Shown one piece after another: positions 1-7,411 of a stretch of DNA of 7,584 bases; the stretch's first letter is position 1; each line of letters opens with the position of its first letter. The stretch covers positions 1 through 7,584 of the forward strand of contig CAKPQY010000030.1 in NCBI GenBank assembly GCA_934179885.1, given 5' to 3'. The notes under the pieces were generated by a model. The model did not search any database. It was given only the letters and a program-made list of their open reading frames with translations, and had not been told where the DNA came from. This DNA comes from an uncultured Clostridia bacterium (GTDB taxonomy: Bacteria > Bacillota > Clostridia > TANB77 > CAG-508). Made by a program: the position numbers and the translations under genes.

Positions 1-2226
1 GTAGAATATGATGAAAAAGAATATTTGAATTTTGGAGCTGAAGATTATCAAAAAAATAATCAAAATTTAAAAACTGAAATTGATATAATAGACATCAAAA
101 AAGATGATGAAAGCCAAGAAACATATAATTATAGCAATTCACCAGAATATGAAAATGCAGACCAAAATGAAGATGATGTAGAACTAGAACATATAGAAAA
201 TATTGAATTAGAGGCAAAATATGTTGCTAAAAAAATAAAAGAGCTGATAGATAGCAAATACCAAATTTATGATAGAAAAAATGCATGTTTTAGAGATATA
301 AAATATAAAGATATAGCTATTTTATTAAGGTCTACAAAAGATAAAGCAAGCATATATGAGCAAGAAATTATGAATTTAGGAATGCCTGTATTTTCAGATA
401 GTAACCAAGAATATTTGGATTCAATAGAAATTCAAACAATAATGAGCTTGCTAAAAATTATTGATAACCCAATGCAAGATATTCCACTTGTAACTGTTTT
501 AAGGTCTAATATAGGTGGATTTACAGATAATGAATTAGTAGAAATTAGATTATCAGATAAATATGATAATTTCTATAATTGTATGTTAAAAGCAAAAGTT
601 GATGTGAAACCGGAATTAAAACAAAAAATTGAAAAGTTTTTAAATCAAATAGAAGAGTGGAGAAAAGAACAAGAATATTTAGCATTAGATGAATTAATTT
701 GGAAAATTTATTCAGATATAGGATATTATAATTACGTAGGACTAATGCCAAATGGTAATTTAAGACAGGCTAATTTGAAAATGTTATTTGAAAGAGCTAA
801 AAAATATGAAACAGCAAGCTTTAAAGGACTATATAATTTTATAAACTTTATAGATAAGCTAAAAGTAAATTCTGGAGATTTAGGAGCTGCTAAAATAATT
901 GGTGAAAATGATGATGTTATTAGAATTATGAGTATTCACAAAAGTAAAGGTCTGGAATTTCCAGTTGTATTTTTAGTAAATTCTAATAAACAATTTAATG
1001 AACAAGATATAAGAAAAAATCCAGTTCTATTACATCAAGAAATGGGAATTGGAGCTAAATATATAGATTACAATGCACAAGTTCAATATGATACTTTGAC
1101 ACGAGAAGCGGTAAAAAATGTTATTAGAAATGAAAATATTTCAGAAGAAATGAGAGTTTTATATGTTGCACTAACAAGAGCTAAAGAAAAATTGATAATA
1201 ACAGGAGTATCAAATGACTTTACAAAACAGACAGAAGATATTGAAAAGCAAGCAAGTATTTATCCTAGAAGAAACGGAAAAATAAATTCTATTTTAGTAA
1301 AAAAATATAAATCATATTTAGACTGGATATTATTGGTGTATCTTTATGAAAAAGAAAATACAAATAATTTAATTGAATTAAACAAAATTGAGCCAAGTCA
1401 AATTGTAAGTGCTCAAAAGCAACAGACACAAGAAAATAATTCAAACAAAATAGTAAAAATATTAGATGAAAAGGAATGTAATCAACAATTATTAGAAAAT
1501 ATAAAAAATAAAATAGAGTTTGAATATCAAAATAAATTAGCAACAACAATTCCAACAAAAAGCTCTGTTACTAAAATAAAACAAATGAAAGAAAAACAAG
1601 TTGGAGTTGATATTGAAAGTTTAGAAGATACAGAAATTATAGAAGAAGGACTAAAAGTAAAAGAAATAACTTTTGAAAAGCCTAAATTTTTAAAAGAAGA
1701 AAAAGATACAAAAATAACATCAGCGCAAAAAGGAACTTTAATACATTTATGTATGCAAAAATTGAATCCTAAAGAAGAATATAATTTGCAAAAAATTAAG
1801 GATTTAATACAAAATTTACAACTAAAGCAAATTATAACAGAAAAAGAAGCAGAAACGATAAATCTATACAAAATACTAGAATTTACAAAATCTAATATAT
1901 GGGATGACCTAAAAACAGCAAAAGAGATTTATCAGGAAAAACCATTTTATATAAATGTTCCAGCAAAAGAAATTTATGAGCAAGATATAGAAGAAAATGT
2001 TTTGGTACAAGGTATTATTGATTTGTATTATATTGATAAAGATGATAAATTGGTTTTATTAGATTATAAGACTGATTATGTTGAAAATGGAAAAGAAAAT
2101 GAATTGGTAAAAAAATATAAAAAACAATTGGATTTATACAAAGAAGCATTGGAGCAGGCTTTGAATAGAGAAGTTGATAAAGTATTTATATATTCGGTTT
2201 ATTTGGGAAAGAATATTGAAATTTAA
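1..2226 (+). CDS. addA: AddA, ATP-dependent helicase/nuclease subunit A (5'-truncated by the window)
   Basis: C-terminal 741 codons of the helicase-nuclease subunit of AddAB, which resects double-strand breaks for recombinational repair in the cytoplasm. The frame is open from base 1, so the true start lies upstream; the family is usually about 1200 residues, and Walker A and the early helicase motifs are missing here. Numbering codons from base 1, I see a UvrD-type motif near 103-111 (KDIAILLRS), a motif V region at 306-320 (VIRIMSIHKSKGLEF) and motif VI at 382-400 (EEMRVLYVALTRAKEK). The RecB-type nuclease domain follows: GTLIH with H582, GIID with D674, DYKTD with D688 and K690, and QLDLY at 709-713. 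All expected nuclease residues are present, so the visible part looks intact. The low-complexity K/E/N-rich stretch around 450-560 is the usual variable linker. No clear terminator follows the TAA, so some read-through into the next gene is possible. Confidence 0.96.
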   Translation, partial: VEYDEKEYLNFGAEDYQKNNQNLKTEIDIIDIKKDDESQETYNYSNSPEYENADQNEDDVELEHIENIELEAKYVAKKIKELIDSKYQIYDRKNACFRDIKYKDIAILLRSTKDKASIYEQEIMNLGMPVFSDSNQEYLDSIEIQTIMSLLKIIDNPMQDIPLVTVLRSNIGGFTDNELVEIRLSDKYDNFYNCMLKAKVDVKPELKQKIEKFLNQIEEWRKEQEYLALDELIWKIYSDIGYYNYVGLMPNGNLRQANLKMLFERAKKYETASFKGLYNFINFIDKLKVNSGDLGAAKIIGENDDVIRIMSIHKSKGLEFPVVFLVNSNKQFNEQDIRKNPVLLHQEMGIGAKYIDYNAQVQYDTLTREAVKNVIRNENISEEMRVLYVALTRAKEKLIITGVSNDFTKQTEDIEKQASIYPRRNGKINSILVKKYKSYLDWILLVYLYEKENTNNLIELNKIEPSQIVSAQKQQTQENNSNKIVKILDEKECNQQLLENIKNKIEFEYQNKLATTIPTKSSVTKIKQMKEKQVGVDIESLEDTEIIEEGLKVKEITFEKPKFLKEEKDTKITSAQKGTLIHLCMQKLNPKEEYNLQKIKDLIQNLQLKQIITEKEAETINLYKILEFTKSNIWDDLKTAKEIYQEKPFYINVPAKEIYEQDIEENVLVQGIIDLYYIDKDDKLVLLDYKTDYVENGKENELVKKYKKQLDLYKEALEQALNREVDKVFIYSVYLGKNIEI

Positions 2227-2234
2227 CATAATTA

Positions 2235-2263
2235 TTGAAATTACTGTATATTTTTGGTATAAT
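2235..2263 (+). promoter_or_regulatory. Sigma-A type promoter of the small membrane protein gene
   Basis: TTGAAA (2235-2240) and TATAAT (2258-2263) are separated by exactly 17 bases. TG at 2255-2256 adds an extended -10 (TGnTATAAT). Transcription would start near 2270, giving a leader of about 25 bases before the ATG at 2296. It lies just after the addA stop, so the downstream gene can be expressed independently of addA. Confidence 0.75.
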
Positions 2264-2295
2264 AAAAACAGTTAATAAAAGAAGGAGAAAAAATT

Positions 2296-2763
2296 ATGAA
2301 TAGAATGAAAACACTAATAAAATACGCACTATGGCTAGTATTATTTTATATATTTTCCAATTTAATGATATATTTGAATATAGAAACAACATATCAAAAT
2401 ATAGGAAGAAAAGACAATTTACCACAAGTAACAGTATATCAAGCTCAAGCAACAAAAATAAATGGAAGAATAAAAGGTAAAATATATAATAGTGCAGAAA
2501 ACAAAATAACAAATGATTATTTAAGAATAGATTTGTATTCAGAAAGAGACAACTATTTAGGTAGCAAATACATAGAGGTTTCAAATATGAGAGAAGATGA
2601 AACAAGAGAATTTGAAATTTATTTTAAAGTTCAAGATGTAGATTACTATGAAATGAGCTTTACAGATGAAAAAGGAGAAGGAGAATTACCAGAAATGTTA
2701 AAGGATTTAACTAGAGAACAAGTAATTTGGGGAGCATTTTTAACTTTCTTAATTTTTTGGTAA
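2296..2763 (+). CDS. Small membrane-anchored protein with FxLYD-like extracellular domain, function unknown
   Basis: 155 residues; I cannot name a gene. The ATG is preceded by AGGAG (2283-2287) with 8 bases of spacing. A hydrophobic segment at about residues 7-28 (YALWLVLFYIFSN core) is a membrane anchor or uncleaved signal, with basic residues before it. Residues about 45-122 read as a beta-rich domain: GRIKGKIYNSAEN, then LRIDLYSERDNYLGSKYIEVSNM, then DETREFEIYF. This resembles the FxLYD/DUF3426 pattern (G.V.N, L.V.LYD..G..LG, pGE...F), a small fold common in exported proteins. A second hydrophobic stretch at 142-155 runs straight to the stop and ends in W, so the C-terminal membrane helix is only about 14 residues. 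The topology would place the domain outside the cell between two membrane segments. It has its own promoter and a downstream hairpin, so it is probably monocistronic. The domain call is by pattern only. Confidence 0.8.
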   Translation: MNRMKTLIKYALWLVLFYIFSNLMIYLNIETTYQNIGRKDNLPQVTVYQAQATKINGRIKGKIYNSAENKITNDYLRIDLYSERDNYLGSKYIEVSNMREDETREFEIYFKVQDVDYYEMSFTDEKGEGELPEMLKDLTREQVIWGAFLTFLIFW

Positions 2764-2775
2764 TTAGTAAAAAAT

Positions 2776-2826
2776 AAAAAAATGGCTTGAGAAATTTAAT
2801 TGAAAATTTTCTCAAACCATTTTTTT
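2776..2826. terminator. Bidirectional intrinsic terminator between convergent genes
   Basis: TTGAGAAA (2787-2794) pairs with TTTCTCAA (2808-2815) and AATGG (2781-2785) with CCATT (2817-2821), with a single C/A mismatch between the two blocks and a loop of about 13 bases. The stem is flanked by an A run on the left and a T run on the right (2821-2826), so each strand has a U tract after the stem. This suits the convergent small membrane protein gene (+) and the TetR gene (-). The right arm lies inside the last codons of the TetR gene. Confidence 0.75.
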
Positions 2827-3350
2827 GCATTTGCCAGTATTTCTTCTAAAGAATAATCACTTTGATTTCTAAAATATTTTACTAATTCAGCAATTACTCC
2901 ACTCATATAGAAATTTACATCTAATTCTAAATACTTGTTATTTTTTATAATATTTTGCATAGCATAATATATTTTTTTACCGGCAAGTTTCTGTAATTTT
3001 TCAAGGAAAATAAGAACACCGTTTGAAACTAGAAGCATTTTATAGATTTCTTCATTTTTCTTTAACGATTCAAAAATTTCATCAAAATAATCATATATAT
3101 CTTGGATAGAGTTTAAAATTTTATCATCGCTAACTAATAATTCTATTGTTTCTAATTGATAGTCATTAGCTACTTGGTAAATATCGTCATAATGTGTGTA
3201 AAATGTACTTCTTGTAATTCCAGCTTTTTTTACAAGTTCTGTAACTGTTATTTTATTTAATTCTTTTTTCTCATTCATAAGTTCTGCAAATGTTTTCTTT
3301 ATTAGACTTCTTGTCTTTTTTGAAGATGAATTTAATCCTTGTACTTTCAT
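2796..3350 (-). CDS. TetR/AcrR-family transcriptional regulator
   Basis: 184 residues, a normal length for the family. The N-terminal DNA-binding domain covers about residues 10-58: helix 1 KKTRSLIKKTFAELMNEK, then the helix-turn-helix with ITVTELVKKAGITRSTFYTHY at 34-54, closely matching the TetR consensus (TV.elak.AGvs.gtFY.hF). The rest (about 60-184) is helical, as expected for the ligand-binding and dimerisation domain; it is variable and does not reveal the ligand. The start is supported by AAAGGA on the - strand (complement of 3360-3365), 9 bases from the ATG. The gene is divergent from the MMPL transporter with 173 bases between them, an arrangement in which the regulator usually represses the transporter and itself. 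S. aureus FarR/FarE (TetR-type regulator beside an MMPL fatty-acid exporter) is a known parallel, but nothing here shows the same ligand. The stop lies inside the terminator hairpin shared with the convergent gene. Confidence 0.93.
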   Translation of the reverse strand: MKVQGLNSSSKKTRSLIKKTFAELMNEKKELNKITVTELVKKAGITRSTFYTHYDDIYQVANDYQLETIELLVSDDKILNSIQDIYDYFDEIFESLKKNEEIYKMLLVSNGVLIFLEKLQKLAGKKIYYAMQNIIKNNKYLELDVNFYMSGVIAELVKYFRNQSDYSLEEILANAKKWFEKIFN

Positions 3351-3380
3351 GTTTCAAAATCCTTTCTAATATTTTTTCAT

Positions 3381-3389
3381 ATTATAACA
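3381..3389 (-). promoter_or_regulatory. Extended -10 element of the TetR gene
   Basis: On the - strand, TGTTATAAT reads from 3389 to 3381, a perfect TATAAT with the TGn extension. I see no good -35 at 16-18 bases, only a T-rich stretch, which is tolerable for extended -10 promoters. The leader to the ATG at 3350 would be roughly 25 bases. A second TATAAT on this strand at 3405-3400 is an alternative. Confidence 0.5.
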
Positions 3390-3410
3390 CAAAACTCAAA
3401 TTATAAAAAA

Positions 3411-3443
3411 GACAATTTTATAAAAAATGTCCAAATTTAGACA
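3411..3443. promoter_or_regulatory. Candidate TetR operator: two overlapping palindromes
   Basis: TGTCCAAATTTAGACA (3428-3443) is a 16-base inverted repeat with 14 of 16 positions symmetric, centred on AAATTT. Overlapping it on the left, GACA (3411-3414) and TGTC (3428-3431) bound a 21-base imperfect palindrome with TTTT/AAAA inner arms. There are thus three TGTC/GACA half-sites in 33 bases, two pairs sharing the central one. The size and symmetry suit a TetR-family dimer, and the site lies between the two divergent genes. Binding by the adjacent regulator is inferred. Confidence 0.55.
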
Positions 3444-3467
3444 CATTCTAATATATTATACTTGAAT
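3438..3467 (+). promoter_or_regulatory. Weak candidate promoter of the MMPL transporter gene
   Basis: TAGACA (3438-3443), the right arm of the palindrome, is a fair -35 (TTGACA with one change). Possible -10 boxes are TTGAAT at 3462-3467 (18-base spacing) or the better TATACT at 3457-3462, which is too close to this -35 and would need a poorer one (TTTAGA at 3436-3441, 15 bases). Either choice puts the operator on the promoter, consistent with repression. The exact boxes are uncertain. Confidence 0.35.
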
Positions 3468-3505
3468 AAACTAAAAAAAGTAATTAAAATAACCTTTAGA
3501 CCAAA

Positions 3506-3512
3506 AAGGAGG
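3506..3512 (+). promoter_or_regulatory. Ribosome binding site deciding a GTG start
   Basis: AAGGAGG is a full match to the anti-Shine-Dalgarno sequence, 11 bases before GTG at 3524. It fixes the transporter start at this GTG, since the encoded MKKFTDFIINKRH leads straight into the first membrane helix and no ATG is well placed. Confidence 0.8.
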
Positions 3513-3523
3513 GAAAAATAAAA

Positions 3524-6500
3524 GTGAAAAAATTTACAGACTTTATCATAAACAAAAGACACATTATATTAGTTTTATTTATCATACTTTCAATCATATC
3601 AGTAATCTTATCTCAAAAAGTCAACATCAACTATGACATCGCAGAATACTTACCAAGTACATCAGAAACAAGAATAGGCATGGACATTATGGAAAAAGAA
3701 TTTAAAGAAATAAAATCAAGTTCTCTTGATGTAATGTTTGAAGACTTGCAAGATGATAAAAAAACTGAAATATATAATGAATTAAAACAAATAGAAGGGG
3801 TTGATAGTGTAGATTATGACAGCACAGAAAATTACAACAAAGACAACTACACTTTATATGTAATAAATGTAGATGATACAGAAGATTCGGAAATAGCAAG
3901 TAATGTTTATAAAGAAATAAAAGAACATTACAATGAAGACTATAAAATCTACACAAGTGGAGCGATAGCAGAAAGAAATAATCCTGTTTTACCAACATGG
4001 ATAGTTGTTCTTGCTGTGGGTTGCGCATTGGTAATTTTAATAATAATGTGTGATTCTTATGTAGAGCCATTTTTATTTTTAACATCAATATTGATAGCAG
4101 TTTTACTAAATAGTGGTACAAATATAATATTTGGAACAATATCTAATATTACAAATTCAATATCAGCTATTTTACAAATGGCGCTATCAATGGACTACTC
4201 AATAATGTTAATGAACAGGTATGCTCAAGAAAGGCAAAAGGAAACAGACAAAGTAAAAGCAATGAAAAACGCTTTATATAATGCATTTAAATCAATATCA
4301 AGTAGTTCTATAACAACAATAGTAGGACTATTAGCACTTGTATTTATGAGCTTTACAATTGGTAGAGATTTAGGACTTGTATTAGCAAAAGGCGTATTAT
4401 TTAGCTTGATTAGCATATTCTTTGTACTTCCAAATTTAATACTAATATTTGATAAGGCAATTGCAAAAACTAAAAAGAAAAGTCCAAAATTCAAAATGGA
4501 TGGACTAGGAAAAGTAAGTTATAAATTAAGAAAAGTAGCATTGATATTATTCATTATAGCATTTGTTGGAAGTTATTTACTAAAAGGAAATTTAGGTATT
4601 TCATATACAGATACTACATCAAATGAAGTTAATAATGTATTTACCGAAAATAATCAAATGGCTTTGATTTATAACAGCAAAGATGAAGAAGCTGTTGCAA
4701 AATATTTGAAAGAATTAGAAAATGAAGAAGATGTAGAAGAAGTTTTAGGATATGGAAATACAATAAATGAAAGCCTTACTTATGATAATCTAAATCAAAA
4801 AATGAGTGATTTAGGAACAGATACAAATGTAGAAGATTATTTGTTAAAAATAATATATTATAATTATTATAATCAAGATGAAAACAATACAATAAGCTTC
4901 AATGAATTTGTAAACTTTGTACAAGAAGATGTATATCAAAATGAAAACGTTTCTAATAAAATAGATGCAGAAACAAAAGCAAATATAGATAGACTTTCTA
5001 ACTTTACAAATAGTACACAAATCAATAAAAGAAGGACATCAGCTGAAATAGCAGATATTTTAAAAATAAATGAAGAAGATGTAAAAGACATATTAATTTA
5101 CTACAATTCAAAAAATAATAATTTGAAAATAAGCTTAAATGACTTTATAAAATTTATGAATAAAGATGTTCTAACAAACAAAAAATATGCAAACAAAGTT
5201 GATAATAATGCAAAAAAGAGTTTAAATACATTGTCTAAATTTACAGATGTTAATACAATTCAAAAGAAAATGACAAGCAAAGAAATGGCACAGCTATTTG
5301 GAATGCCTGAATCAACAATGGATGACTTATACACTTATTATATAAATTTAAATGAAATAGACACAAAAATGACTATTTCAGAATTTTCAAATTTTGTATT
5401 AACATATGTTTTGACTAACTCAAATTATTCAAGTAATTTTGATGAATCAACAATAAATAATGTGAAAATGTTGGCAGCTTTTAGTGATATTAACACAATA
5501 AATAAAAGCATGAATTCAAAAGAACTAGCAGATATGTTTGGATTAGAAGAACAAACTATAAAACAATTATTGCTTTTAAAATATATGAACACAGATAATG
5601 GAACAAAATTAAGTATTCCTGAATTTATCAATACTACAATTTACTTAAAAAATAACACTTCATATTTAAATGATGTAGATATAAGTGGTCTTGAAGAAAT
5701 TGCTAATAATCAAAATAATATTAACACAACAGAAACACCTAAGTATACAGCAACAGAAATGTCTAAAATATTAAATATGGAAACAAGCAAAATGTACAAT
5801 ATATATGGACTAATCGATTTTTTTAGCGGAAATACTGCTAATTGGAAAATGACACCTAATGAATTAGTAACATTTATATTGAAAAATAGTGATAATGAAA
5901 GTATAAAAAATAATTTAAACGAAGAAACGATGACAAAACTAACATTACTTTCAAATATAATGACAAGTACAAATAACAAAACAAGTTATACTTATAAAGA
6001 ATTATCAAAATTTATTGGAATAGATGAAAACACAATAAAAAGCATATATACATTATATATATCAAAAAATTCGGTAACAAAATTAACACCACAAGAATTT
6101 GTTAAATTTGTTTTAAACCATAAAAATGATGAAACTTTATCAAATAGTTTAAATACAAATACAATAAATGAATTAAGTTTGTTACAAAAAGCAATGTATG
6201 GAGTAGTAAATAACAAAAAATATTCAAGTCAAGAGTTAGGAAATTTACTTGGAATAAATACAAGCGATTTGGATTTAATATATGGATTATATAGTTCAAA
6301 ATATGTTAATACAAATCAAGTTATTTCATTAAAAGAATTAATTAGTTTTATATTAAATGATGTAGTAACAAACCCAGAATATTCTAGTAACTTTAATAAT
6401 AAAACAAAATCAGAATTAAATACTATTAATGAAATTATGAATGCAAGTTTAAATAATACTAAATACACAAAAAATGAAATCTGTGCTATTTTAAGTAAAT

Positions 6501-7390
6501 TAGCTGACAAGATAGAAAAAGACCAAGTTGATTTGTTATATGTATATTATGGTAGTAGCAAAGAATACAATAATGACTGGACTTTAACAGTAGAACAATT
6601 TGTGAATTATTTAAATGATGACATATTAAAAGATAGTAGATTTGATAGCTTTATAGAAGATGATATGAGGCAAGATATTATAGATGCTAAAGATTCAATA
6701 AAAGAAGCAAAAGATTTATTAATTGGAAATGGTTATTCAAGAGTTGTAATAAATACAAAATTAGCACCAGAAACTGATGAAACATTTGATTTTATACAAA
6801 AAATTAAAGATGACTTAGGAGAAAGTGTAGAAGAATTTTATATAATTGGAGATTCACCAATGGCATATGAAATGAGTCAAACTTTCCAAGATGAATTAAA
6901 CTTTATAACAGTTTTGACAATGGCTTTAATATTTATTGTAGTTGCTGTAACATTTAAATCATTAATCATACCAATAATATTAGTATTTATGATTCAATGT
7001 GCAGTATATATGACAATGGGAATATTATCATTTACAGGAGATAAAGTTTACTTTATTGCACTTTTAATTGTTCAATGTATTTTGATGGGAGCAACAATAG
7101 ATTATGCTATTTTATATACATCATATTATTTAGAACATAGAAAAACTATGGATATAAAAGAGTCAATTATAAATTCTTATAATAAGGCAATTCATACAAT
7201 ACTAACATCTGCATCAATTTTGATTATTGTTACATTAATTGTAGGAAACTTTACTAGTGCAGTAGCGTCAAAAATTTGTAAAACAATATCACAGGGAACT
7301 TTGTGTTCTGCAATATTGATCTTGGTATTATTGCCAGCTGTGTTGGCTGCTTGTGATAGGGTTATTGTTAAGAAAAAAGAAGTTAAATAG
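3524..7390 (+). CDS. MMPL/RND-family membrane transporter with a large tandem-repeat insert in its second extracellular domain
   Basis: 1288 residues, GTG start; most Firmicute MMPL proteins are about 700-1000. Predicted membrane helices: 13-31, 157-175, 181-206, 210-230, 263-280, 288-310, 335-353, 1125-1144, 1146-1168, 1174-1198, 1225-1243 and 1255-1276, the 6+6 RND plan. Helix 4 has LSMDYSIMLMNRY (D224, Y225) and helix 10 MGATIDYAILYTSYY (D1193, Y1194), the paired DY motifs linked to proton coupling in MMPL proteins. The basic stretch 312-324 (KAIAKTKKKSPKF) fits the cytoplasmic link between halves. Extracellular loop 1 (32-156) is a normal porter domain. Loop 2 (354-1124) is about 770 residues: porter-like ends at about 354-430 and 1066-1124 surround about 630 residues of repeats. 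Likely role: proton-driven export of a hydrophobic compound or lipid; the substrate is not evident. The divergent TetR gene probably regulates it. The gene is probably transcribed alone, as no partner follows closely. Confidence 0.9.
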   Translation: MKKFTDFIINKRHIILVLFIILSIISVILSQKVNINYDIAEYLPSTSETRIGMDIMEKEFKEIKSSSLDVMFEDLQDDKKTEIYNELKQIEGVDSVDYDSTENYNKDNYTLYVINVDDTEDSEIASNVYKEIKEHYNEDYKIYTSGAIAERNNPVLPTWIVVLAVGCALVILIIMCDSYVEPFLFLTSILIAVLLNSGTNIIFGTISNITNSISAILQMALSMDYSIMLMNRYAQERQKETDKVKAMKNALYNAFKSISSSSITTIVGLLALVFMSFTIGRDLGLVLAKGVLFSLISIFFVLPNLILIFDKAIAKTKKKSPKFKMDGLGKVSYKLRKVALILFIIAFVGSYLLKGNLGISYTDTTSNEVNNVFTENNQMALIYNSKDEEAVAKYLKELENEEDVEEVLGYGNTINESLTYDNLNQKMSDLGTDTNVEDYLLKIIYYNYYNQDENNTISFNEFVNFVQEDVYQNENVSNKIDAETKANIDRLSNFTNSTQINKRRTSAEIADILKINEEDVKDILIYYNSKNNNLKISLNDFIKFMNKDVLTNKKYANKVDNNAKKSLNTLSKFTDVNTIQKKMTSKEMAQLFGMPESTMDDLYTYYINLNEIDTKMTISEFSNFVLTYVLTNSNYSSNFDESTINNVKMLAAFSDINTINKSMNSKELADMFGLEEQTIKQLLLLKYMNTDNGTKLSIPEFINTTIYLKNNTSYLNDVDISGLEEIANNQNNINTTETPKYTATEMSKILNMETSKMYNIYGLIDFFSGNTANWKMTPNELVTFILKNSDNESIKNNLNEETMTKLTLLSNIMTSTNNKTSYTYKELSKFIGIDENTIKSIYTLYISKNSVTKLTPQEFVKFVLNHKNDETLSNSLNTNTINELSLLQKAMYGVVNNKKYSSQELGNLLGINTSDLDLIYGLYSSKYVNTNQVISLKELISFILNDVVTNPEYSSNFNNKTKSELNTINEIMNASLNNTKYTKNEICAILSKLADKIEKDQVDLLYVYYGSSKEYNNDWTLTVEQFVNYLNDDILKDSRFDSFIEDDMRQDIIDAKDSIKEAKDLLIGNGYSRVVINTKLAPETDETFDFIQKIKDDLGESVEEFYIIGDSPMAYEMSQTFQDELNFITVLTMALIFIVVAVTFKSLIIPIILVFMIQCAVYMTMGILSFTGDKVYFIALLIVQCILMGATIDYAILYTSYYLEHRKTMDIKESIINSYNKAIHTILTSASILIIVTLIVGNFTSAVASKICKTISQGTLCSAILILVLLPAVLAACDRVIVKKKEVK
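4829..6733 (+). repeat. About eight diverged tandem protein repeats of ~80 residues inside the transporter
   Basis: Aligning by eye gives units at residues 436-503 (partial), 504-582, 583-662, 663-740, 741-821, 822-899, 900-980 and 981-1070. The shared pattern is [YM]-[TS]-x-x-E-hydrophobic-x-x-h-[LF]-G-[IM] at the start (e.g. MTSKEMAQLFGM, MNSKELADMFGL, YTYKELSKFIGI, YSSQELGNLLGI). It continues with a helix ending in YY or LY, then a polar loop, then K-[ILM]-[ST]-x-x-E-F-h-x-F (ISLNDFIKF, MTISEFSNF, LTPQEFVKF). Next comes an N-rich linker, often VLTN.xYssnF, and a final helix rich in L (SLNTLSKF, ELSLLQKA). The units have diverged so far that the DNA shows no obvious repeat. The segment contains no membrane helix and should lie outside the cell. 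Confidence 0.85.
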
Positions 7391-7411
7391 AAATTTTATT
7401 CGTAAAAAGTC

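Noticed and set aside
25..27. TTG as the start of the first coding region
   Set aside because: The frame is open through base 1 and the residues before it (VEYDEKEY) continue AddA-like sequence, so this is an internal leucine codon of a truncated gene.
3702..4139. A 145-codon open frame on the - strand, rich in L, H, F and Y
   Set aside because: It lies antisense to the clearly coding transporter and has the composition expected from reversed AT-rich codons, with no recognisable motif. The other minus-strand frames within addA and the transporter are rejected for the same reason.
4829..6733. Repeat array as a recent DNA-level tandem duplication or a CRISPR-like array
   Set aside because: The units match only at protein level, with no identical DNA repeats; the frame is continuous and coding throughout.
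7394..7407. TTTTA-TTCG-TAAAA hairpin after the transporter stop
   Set aside because: The stem is only five A/T pairs with no following U tract, too weak for an intrinsic terminator in such AT-rich DNA.
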